From Opisthorchis felineus (lineage: Eukaryota; Platyhelminthes; Trematoda; Opisthorchiida; Opisthorchiidae), in assembly GCA_004794785.1 (NCBI GenBank), contig SJOL01004449.1, forward strand, positions 59,478 through 123,477: 64,000 bases of DNA, given 5' to 3'. Positions within the stretch are counted from its first letter, which is position 1, and each line of letters begins with the position of its first letter. The notes beneath the pieces are model-generated. The model was not told where the DNA came from. It saw only the letters and a program-made list of their open reading frames with translations, and ran no database searches. Positions 56,952 to 64,000 of the stretch are shown one piece after another. The position numbers and the translations under genes are program-made.

Positions 56952-58832
56952 GACCCACTGCTTAGGCCACGCACTTCCTGTGACAAGGGTGGTCCCATTT
57001 AGGGAGTTCTTTTAGCAGCCATTGAAAGGCCAAAACGGAGTTGGTGGGTGGTCAGTCTGTGAGTTGCCAGCAGACTCAGCTGCGCCGGCAGTTGCTGCCT
57101 CCTGGAGAAGGCGCAACAACTGCTAGGGAAATTCGCAGTCACGAGCATATCACGCAATCGATTAGTATCTTGCTTCATGGCTGTCGTATCCAATATGTAA
57201 GATTTTCAACTTACTTGGTTATAAAACAGTCACAACTTGGCAACTTCAAAATAGTCAACCTATCAAATCCGAACTGTGGCTGTCTATCGTTAGTTTTCTT
57301 ATGGTCGATCAATAAATGTGACACAGCGCAAAGTTATTAAGTGGAGATGCTGATACATGGCATCAGTTACCCCTTACCTATGTTTACGTCATCATCATCA
57401 TCATCATCATTCTAATCGGTAGCACAACATCGGCGTTTTTCACTTCGCTGCCGCAAGACCGTAATTTATTTGAAAGCCTTATGGTGAGGAAAAGAATAAA
57501 ATTGGGTGGAGAAGGGAATCGGTGCTACCCCACCGTGCGGTAGACTAGGAGACACCTACACCCCCAGACATTTATTCAGGCAAGGTGAAAGGAAACTGAC
57601 AACGAGAACGCCTTTGACATCGATTAGTGGCCGTATGCTGCTCGCAGGGAGGATCATGCGAACCCTATTCAAAAAGGCAAATCTCACCAACAGTACCCAA
57701 ACGGCTCGTAAGTGATTTCATTTCCTCTGCAAGAAACAACTGCCAATGAAAATCTACTTGTAGAAGATTACTTGCTCCCAGTAACATTTGTGTTAATTAA
57801 CTGTTGCCAACACAAAAGTTCAACCTATACAACGAGTTACTTCGTCGTATTCTTGATTGTTCTTATCTTTTCTTTAACTGTGGAATATATTCAAATATAC
57901 TGAATAAAGCTGGAGCTAACTTAGTGGCTAGAACGACAGTTTTGTTGCAGCCGCCAATCTGAGCATCTATGTTGTTTTTTGAAGCCAGTCGTGTGTACCA
58001 TCTTTCGTAAGCAAAATGTCACACAAACTCGACATTTTATTCCACAGCCCTTACATTTTAATGAGCACACTGTAAGTAAGGTGGCCTATTAGCCCGTTCC
58101 AATTACTCCTCCCTCAAAATAGTTTTGACCCACAAGAACCATATGAAATGATCCTAGTATTAAAATAATTACTACAAAGAGAACAGCTCCTCACTTGACT
58201 GAGGTCTAAGTATGTGAGTCCCAGGCATTCAACCCACAAAATAGATGCGATTTTCTATTTATTCCGGCGACTAATATGCACGATAGCATGAAAGCTGCAC
58301 ATCCTGTGGGCCTTATGGACACATTTACAGCCATACACTCAATTTTCTTCAGCTTAAACGAAATTGAAATTTGCCTTCCAAAATCTGACTTCCAGTAACT
58401 GGGTCTCAACTTATGAGATTCGTGTGTCAAGACAGCTCATAGTTTCGTCTAGACCTAATACACTACTCATAAGGTTGCTGAAAATTCTTTGATGGCTCAT
58501 GAAAGGTTTCGACCTTATTGGGGCACATCAGATAGATGCCGTCTCCGGATTTCCTTCAGGCGGATGATCGTAAAGGAGAGATTAAGCTGGAGTCAGTTGA
58601 GTCTCTTTTCAAGATCAAATTAGTGTACAGACGAGAGAACTGCTCGAGCTCATAGATTTGTTCCGCTACGGGTCAAACTGACCGCTCCGACAGATGGACA
58701 TCCAACTTTGATGATAACAAACACAACAAATTTAGCTAGAGGGAACTCACCTCCAGGTGCGAACTTCAAACCATAACACACGCCCACAACTATTTGTAGG
58801 TGAGGTTCCCATACGCTATATTCATTTCCTCG
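56952..58832. other. No gene recognised; possible intron or 3' flank of the minus-strand gene
   Basis: On the minus strand a strong donor-like GGAG|GTGAGT lies near 58750, about 80 bases after the stop of the exon at 58.8-59.6 kb. A 74-codon minus frame lies at 58206-58430. Neither is placed in a gene model with confidence. Confidence 0.3.
57389..57410. repeat. (TCA)n microsatellite, about 7 units
   Basis: Seven uninterrupted TCA/CAT units following GTTTACG. Confidence 0.9.
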
Positions 58833-59620
58833 TTAGAATCGTCGTAAATGGCTTCTTGTTTTATACAATGAATAAAGAAAAACAATAGTGTAGATAAACC
58901 CACCTAAATTAGTCGAGCGGTTTGTGTTTCCTGAAGCGATAGAAATGGATGTCTGCGGCGAATCCAACGAAGCAAGATAATGGTCATCCCTCCAAATCAT
59001 CGTCTGGCTGTGCCCATACTGGTTACTTTGACAAGATTCACAATCCCCCTCTCTTGAATGACAACGTACTGGTATGAGGTGTAATCCTTCGTTTTGCGCA
59101 TTGCCTTTAAAGTCATTATGTACCAAGCAACTTGAATTGTTCCACTTACATGGATCGGGTGATAAACATGCTTTTTTGAAATGAATTTGTTTATATGAAT
59201 TCGGTAGAAAGGGCTTGGTGGCTGGATGCAACATATTCACTTCTCGCATCAATTGCTCGGAGCTCAAAGCAGAAGCATTTGAATCCGGTACACGTCGATT
59301 TTTGAGTGCAATCGCCTCCTCCTGATTTCCAGTATTACGTTTCTTATTACGTCTGTGAAGTCGGATTCTACGTGACCCATAGAGGACAAGAAGAAGAAGA
59401 GGGCTTAGTAGCAAGCTGCCCAGCAAAGAATAGCTTAATGTATACCAGAGTGTGTCCAGAGCACCAACTGAAGTAGGAGTCGTTATCAAAGATTCATCGT
59501 TCATTGTGTTGTGGTGCACTTTCTCCGATGATTCAGTGAAGACAGTCTCAGCACGCAACACCCTTTCGATCGCGATATGCTCCCGGTGGACTGTAGCTTT
59601 CAGAGCGGGTAAAATTCTCC
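58833..59620 (-). CDS. Exon of a single-pass membrane protein
   Basis: The best host-gene signal in the window. On the minus strand TTTTCCGCTTCCCTGCCTTACAG is a consensus acceptor ending at 59621. The exon starts at 59620 with GG completing a split codon, and is then open for 261 codons to a TAA at 58833-58835. An ORF of this length is very unlikely by chance. Residues 1-56 look extracellular (RILPALKATVHREHIAIERV..). Residues 57-80 form one transmembrane helix (LWYTLSYSLLGSLLLSPLLL..), followed by the basic stop-transfer SRRIRLHRRNKKR. The remaining ~170 residues are polar and look cytoplasmic. Either the TAA ends the protein or the donor TTTAG|GTGGGT at 58903 ends the exon and the hydrophobic C-terminus (GFIYTIVFLYSLY) is intronic. 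The second reading would leave phase 1 for a further exon. No domain identifies the receptor family. Confidence 0.7.
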
Positions 59621-59621
59621 C
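59598..59621 (-). promoter_or_regulatory. Splice acceptor region of the membrane-protein exon
   Basis: The AG is at 59621-59622 on the plus-strand numbering, preceded on the minus strand by a 20-base pyrimidine-rich tract (59623-59645). The frame that is open for 261 codons begins exactly here and is closed by stops upstream in the intron, which fixes the exon start. Confidence 0.65.
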
Positions 59622-60021
59622 TGTAAGGCAGGGAAGCGGAAAATTTTAACTTTTGAAACAAAATTTAAATAATCAATTTACTTTCTATTCTTTAAGTAGA
59701 GTAGCCCAATGCCAATGTAAGCATATTTCCGCTGGTAAACTTTGAATACACAACCCTCTGATATATTCTTCACTTCGTCTTCGGATGGCTGATCACTAAT
59801 GAGAACGGAATACTCTACGTACGCTACCTGACTGGGAAGTCCTGACTGGCGGGTCAATCGATCGTCACAACCAGGACAGTCACTGAGTCGTCGATCGATG
59901 AGTCGGGCACACCAATCACATCGCTGAAGTGTGAACATGTTCGCCTGTTCAGACGTGAAAATTCGGATGCGTCCAACGTGCGTTGGTGGTAACACGCTCT
60001 CCTCGCACGTCAGACGTCCGG

Positions 60022-60032
60022 GGTTCAAATCC
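60022..60032 (+). promoter_or_regulatory. Pol III B box of the hammerhead SINE
   Basis: GGTTCAAATCC within CCGGGGTTCAAATCCCGG, a near-perfect T arm. The A box should lie near 59983 (TTGGTGGTAACACGC) and is weaker. Confidence 0.6.
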
Positions 60033-60051
60033 CGGCACGGCCTTTGGATAT

Positions 60052-60096
60052 GCACTGCTGATGAGCTCTAGTAAGAGCGAAACTCGAGTCCAGTGC
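60052..60096 (+). ncRNA. Hammerhead ribozyme, type I, minimal stem III
   Basis: All conserved elements are present in order. Stem I is GCACTG (60052-60057) with CAGTGC (60091-60096), six perfect pairs. The core is CTGATGA (60058-60064). Stem II is GCTCT-AGTA-AGAGC (60065-60078), five perfect pairs with a tetraloop. Then come GAAA (60079-60082), stem III of two pairs (A-C ... G-T) closing the loop TCGA, and the cleavage triplet GTC with predicted cleavage after C60090. Such very short stem III hammerheads are known in Penelope-like elements and in some SINE-like retroposons. Because stem III is weak, a single unit may cleave slowly and a dimeric form may be the active one. Confidence 0.88.
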
Positions 60097-60197
60097 TTCC
60101 CTTTGGTGTGGACGCACCGGAATAATTACGCCAGAGTAGGAGAACGACTGTTCAAACGAGAATGGTGTGAATATGAACAAAATACCTATCCCGCAAA

Positions 60198-60820
60198 ACC
60201 CCACAAATGAAGTACCATTTTACTCGGGAAGTATTGGTGTTGGTGGCGTTGTTTGAAACGCTCGATATTGTTCATGCTAGCTAATGGAAACTTAAGGTCC
60301 ACAAGTAAGAAGCGAACCCAAAGCAACTCTGATATGCATCAGTTTTACAGTGAATGCACCGTAAAATTGTAAATTACTTATAGAAATGCACATTTTACTT
60401 TGGCTGACGCTTGTTAATGTATACTCAGATTCTTCGTAAGGCGTTTGTTGTGGAGGGGCGCCTTGGGATAAAAATTCAAATGGACCTATTAGGGAAGATT
60501 TGTGGAGAAAAAGTTCCTGCAAAAATCCTGACGTTACATTGGTGGCAGACTACAGTGTTTCCGAAAACCTGATTTTGTCTAAGTTTTAAAATTTGTTTTT
60601 TTTCTGTACTTCGTCGATTAGCGGATACTGTTCAGTGCTTATCTCCAAGACCACTATGCAATCGTTTGTTGCTTTTACCCATCTAATAATATATAGGTCT
60701 TTTCTCACATAAGAAGAATGTTCCTCTGCTGATCCCAGGTCTTTTGGTTGGGATAACAACTGTCCATAATCTGCAGAAATTATCCAGCCGCTGTATACTT
60801 AGGGAAGAAACCAGGGACCA
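60198..60820. other. No gene recognised
   Basis: If the exon at 60821-60922 and the exon at 58833-59620 belong to different genes, an upstream exon of the membrane-protein gene should lie between them on the minus strand. I could not identify one. Confidence 0.3.
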
Positions 60821-60922
60821 CTAGCATGAAAGCTTTTCGGCTTTGAAAGTCTTTTGCAACGTAATTTTGTAATGCACAGCAATTTTATCGACGTCCAACG
60901 CATCTGGAGTCTTAAACTCAAC
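60821..60922 (-). CDS. Candidate small terminal exon
   Basis: On the minus strand an acceptor-like AATCTTATTCCAG precedes 34 codons in phase 0 ending with TAG at 60821-60823. The peptide VEFKTPDALDVDKIAVHYK and its continuation to KLSC is coding-like, with nearly every codon starting in a purine. There is no recognisable domain, and the short length leaves chance possible. It would end a gene lying upstream on the minus strand. Confidence 0.3.
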   Translation of the reverse strand, partial: VEFKTPDALDVDKIAVHYKITLQKTFKAEKLSC

Positions 60923-62983
60923 CTGGAATAAGATTTTCCAACGACTTCCTGTAGTACAAATTCAAAAAGTGGCTTTTTCCGGATGACGGAAGATCCTACG
61001 TGCAAAATATCCAGAACGTTAAGTGCCAGAAAACATTTCTGAGACATCATGAAAACATTAAACCCGGTCTGTAGAATTGTGTAAGGTACAGGCGTTTCCA
61101 AGCCTTGGTCATGAACTATCTCAGCAGCACTTCTACGTTAGGAAAAGGACAAGGATGTCTGGATAATAGCATTCAAAGAGGACCAAAAGTTAATGAGAAG
61201 AGTTCCTACAGTCCCAACGATTCAAAGTTGCTATCGTAGTCTTAAAAACCACCAGAACTATATAGAGTTAGATCAGGCTGAGGATGCGATACAGTCTTGT
61301 TTGAGAGTAGATGACCACTATTTATCCTGCAACTGGCAGATTTCGCTGACTGACAAACCTAATCTAGTCAAAAATCAAGATCTGAACTTTCTTCAATGAT
61401 AAACCCTACAAATGTATTCCAAACTCCTCTGAAGCGATGATTTATTGACAAGTTTTTTAGAGTCCGCCAATAGATTGTAACAAACAATTTATTCCCTCTG
61501 AATTGATAACTTTCAAATAGTTATGCAGATGGAAACGATTCTTAGGGACAATGCTTCTAATCGTAATTCTCTGATTATTCCCTGTCCAGTATTTTGCACC
61601 ATTTGAATGAGTGTTGAATCCATTTTTCCTAGTACATACATGATATGTGCGCAGTTATTCGTTGTGACATCACAAATATTAGCAAAAATTCCATCTACTT
61701 AGCGAAGCGCCACATGACGTTCACAACTGGAAATGCTGACGCCTCAGCCCAATTATCAGTCTTTTGGAGGATTGTTTAAAAATTATATGAGCGAGAATTC
61801 TAAAATCCCCACAAACTACTATAACTCATTGCGAATACTGCCTGTTATTCTTACTGTGGTATAGGTCCGAATACATTTAGGCTGTTCGACATTTCACCAC
61901 TGGAAACAACCGTGAATCCAGCATTAGGTGGAAATTAGTGTACTTTCCTCGAATTCCAAAGAGGTTGAGAAAGTAACCGGCTGGAAAACTAAATTTTTGG
62001 GCAGGTCAACCTAACGCAGAAGCCAGATGTGAGGATTAGGCCGCCGCATGATGCCACCCATTTAATATTGATTTTCAGCACAATAGTCTGGAGTGAGACA
62101 CCACATGCCGCACAGGCCTTCTTAATTATCGCAGCATCATCCCTATTGCAAGCCCATTGTTCGGGTGCTGTTGGGCATCAATCTAGCTGCTTTAATTACA
62201 AAGCTCAAGCTGGAACCTATGGCGATTGGAGCTCAGACTAAAGGCTTGTATAAGGGGGGAAAATAGTGCTACGCTCAAAATTAAAGGCTAGCGTCAAAAG
62301 ACAATGTATGTAGCTTTTGCATCATCAGACGAGTGTCATTCCTTTACTTAGATTTCTCGCAATCCTGGCATATGTAGGAGCCTTTTGCAACAAAATGGTT
62401 GTGCTGAAAAACGAATGTTCCGATGTGCCGACCAGGAGTTATCAGTTCGCGAAATGCATCAGTGGACACCGTTCAGTTTTGGTTAATGACCGTTTGATGG
62501 GTCAGTTTTTGCTGTTCTTTCAGTCTGCTTTCGCCAAATAACCCAAAATCACTCATTTTCATCAAAAAATTAGCGCAAATAATTTCGTTTAAATGTCTCA
62601 CGCATCTTGATTCCAGTTGATATCCCACGGTTATGTCAAGAACTAGCGGAGTTCCTAGTGGCTTTTCCGCCTTACTAACTCATTTATAAGGCAAAATAAA
62701 TTTCATGTCGCTCGTCTACTCAGTTTTCCATAAGTTGGTCTCGCTTTGCTAGCACATCTTGTCCAGTTCTTTGACTATCAGACAGGCAATTAGAAAAAGG
62801 AGGGTGCATCTGATGCTCATCGTTCGCGTCAATTACGTCTGCTTGATTGATTTGATTCTATTTATGCTGTTGATTTACTCAATTATCGGAAAACAGACGT
62901 GCTTTTTCAGTCATCATCTTACAGTGTTTATCTCTCTTTTTACTACCATGTTGACTTCTGTCTAAAGATAAGCATACCATCAG
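60923..62983. other. No gene recognised
   Basis: ORFs up to 100 codons (60799-61101, minus), which is the shadow frame of the candidate exon at 60.8-60.9 kb. Otherwise featureless AT-rich DNA. Confidence 0.3.
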
Positions 62984-63226
62984 TCAGTGGACGGCGCTGT
63001 TCCGATAAACAAAACCGTCCAGCAAAACAACAAAAATGTAAAAGTTGAGGGCCATGAATTTTTCCATATCCCCCGAACTAACGACTGGATTGTAAATTTG
63101 TTCTGTCCGAATGAGTTCGAATTTTCTTGTCCTTTTTTCAAAAACACCATATTCAGTTGAAAAGGGATACAGCTTTGCCTGCCCTCTGAGTAAAGTGGCA
63201 AACTGCCTGAGGAAACGGAGTGGCAA
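62984..63226 (-). CDS. Possible exon of an unidentified gene
   Basis: On the minus strand two acceptor-like sites in tandem (CCGTTTCCTCAG and GCCACTTTACTCAG, near 63206 and 63191) precede an open frame reading QFATLLRGQAKLYPFSTEYG and ending FVYRNSAVH before a TGA. Codons look protein-like in that frame. A second open frame on the same strand overlaps it, which lowers confidence. No domain recognised. Confidence 0.25.
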   Translation of the reverse strand: MPLRFLRQFATLLRGQAKLYPFSTEYGVFEKRTRKFELIRTEQIYNPVVSSGDMEKFMALNFYIFVVLLDGFVYRNSAVH

Positions 63227-64000
63227 CTCTATTATTTAACTCTTCTAGTAGCTTAGTATTAGACGATTTGGTTTATGCATCTTCTCCTGGCGCGAGCAAG
63301 TATGTATTGCCCTATCAGCCCTTCTTGTGGTATGAATGTTGCTTTTCAAGGCACCTTTTGGAACAAGGGTCGCAAATCACATGCATATCAACTTAAATAC
63401 TTTAGCGAAACAGCTAGCTGTGTGACATGAAATATCTTCAAGCCGCGCCAGAACTTTTACACACAAATGGTGCAGGCTAAGAAGTTACTTTAACCTTAGT
63501 CAGAATATTTATGTTTGTAAATTATCATGCATGGGATGACTGAGAATGATAATCAACATCTACTGTAGGTAGCAAAGGAAGCCTGAAATTCCATTTGATT
63601 TTTTCTGGTGGTTACCAAGAAGAATTAAACAAGTTAACAGTGGCTCTATGACGGTGGGCTTAGAGTAACGTCGCTTGCAGAATCCAAAGGCGTTGAGGTT
63701 ACTTCATTGAGTCCTAGTCCTGGAGAACAATCTGCATATAAATATATGCACTGTACTGATCAGCTCCAACTGGCCCCAAGCTAGTAATGTCACTTCGAAC
63801 GCCGATACCACATTGACTACCAACCTACTTAGGTAAGCAAGCGAGCCACTGGCTATCAGTTCGTACAGAATTTTGCTGGATGTGACATGTTTCAGAGGTA
63901 AGAAGCACAACACCAATCACTTCGTCACGTAAAATAACATCCCCGTCGTAACAATAATTGCTAATCAGAAAGGATCTTAAAATGAACCTACTGGTCTTGG
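63227..64000. other. No gene recognised
   Basis: Nothing assignable to the right edge. A 70-codon minus ORF at 63704-63916 lacks motif or splice support. Confidence 0.35.

Larger units (their letters stand above)
59805..60197 (+). mobile_element. tRNA-derived SINE carrying a hammerhead ribozyme (full copy)
   Basis: About 390 bases: a left arm (CTACCTGACTGGGAAGTC.., CACAACCAGGACA.., CGCCTGTTCAGACGTG), a tRNA-like Pol III region with the B box GGTTCAAATCC at 60022-60032, the hammerhead at 60052-60096, and a right end with ACTGTTCAAACGAG and TATCCCGC. Two further copies occur in this window, at 40157-40420 (internally deleted) and 41556-41745 (minus, ribozyme mutated), which fixes the boundaries approximately. 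A Pol III SINE with a self-cleaving hammerhead is the plan of the schistosome Sm-alpha family; the left-arm sequence itself is not known to me. It lies within or beside the gene of the membrane-protein exon, in the opposite orientation. Confidence 0.75.

Noticed and set aside
59678..60055. 125-codon minus-strand ORF across the hammerhead SINE
   Set aside because: It is the reverse complement of the SINE left arm and tRNA region. The 'protein' (DLNPGRLTCEES..) is a translation of the T arm and not a gene.
61520..61560. YADGNDS-like reading at TTATGCAGATGGAAACG as an RT catalytic box
   Set aside because: No other RT motif lies on either side and the second Asp is missing.
1..64000. CRISPR arrays, bacterial operons, rRNA genes, functional tRNA genes
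   Set aside because: No regularly spaced short repeats, no dense co-directional ORFs and no rRNA-like conserved stretches were seen. The tRNA-like sequences lack complete cloverleaf pairing.

Overview
This is eukaryotic, gene-poor DNA of about 42% GC by eye. It has no operons, no dense ORFs and no bacterial features. Almost everything I can name is decayed retroelement or the odd isolated exon. The best guess for the source is a platyhelminth, most likely a digenean fluke. The reasons are a tRNA-derived SINE carrying a hammerhead ribozyme (the architecture of the schistosome Sm-alpha elements), a Penelope-like element, a Ty3/gypsy element whose pol resembles the CsRn1/Kabuki type, RTE-like and CR1/jockey-like LINE remnants, and a second SINE family I associate with flukes. 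That assignment is inference and no host gene confirms it.

Layout. 1-860: apparent 3' end of a plus-strand gene, with its stop and a polyadenylation signal. 2.2-6.4 kb: two sequence blocks alternating a-b-a-b-a, an imperfect tandem array of about 2 kb units. 11.7-12.1 kb: possible LINE endonuclease scrap. 13.87-17.81 kb: a minus-strand Ty3/gypsy element with two recognisable ~338 bp LTRs and a crippled pol. 18.57-21.9 kb: a plus-strand LINE running from endonuclease through reverse transcriptase to the C-terminus. 23.8-24.7 kb: the 3' part of a minus-strand Penelope-like element (RT end plus GIY-YIG), abutting a tRNA-like SINE head. 27.0-27.5 kb: candidate small exons with a possible GC-AG intron. 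28.1 kb: a long imperfect inverted repeat. 33.4-33.9 kb and 39.4-39.7 kb: further plus-strand LINE RT pieces. 40.2, 41.6 and 59.8-60.2 kb: three copies of the hammerhead SINE, one with an apparently intact ribozyme. 44.0-45.3 kb: a direct-repeat pair enclosing under 1 kb. 50.6 and 52.2 kb: SINE fragments, the second ending in a long (TA)n tract.

Host genes. The strongest coding signal is on the minus strand. An exon at 58.8-59.6 kb has a very good splice acceptor, 261 open codons and a single transmembrane segment with a basic stop-transfer. A probable last exon lies at 51.2-51.6 kb. They may belong to one membrane-receptor gene or to two. Other possible exons (2-259, 27.0-27.5 kb, 60.8-60.9 kb) are weaker. 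No complete protein-coding gene can be read from this window, and most of the remaining sequence looks like intron or intergenic DNA.

All transposon calls rest on protein motifs recognised by eye through frameshifts and stops. Boundaries are approximate unless a sequence feature fixes them.
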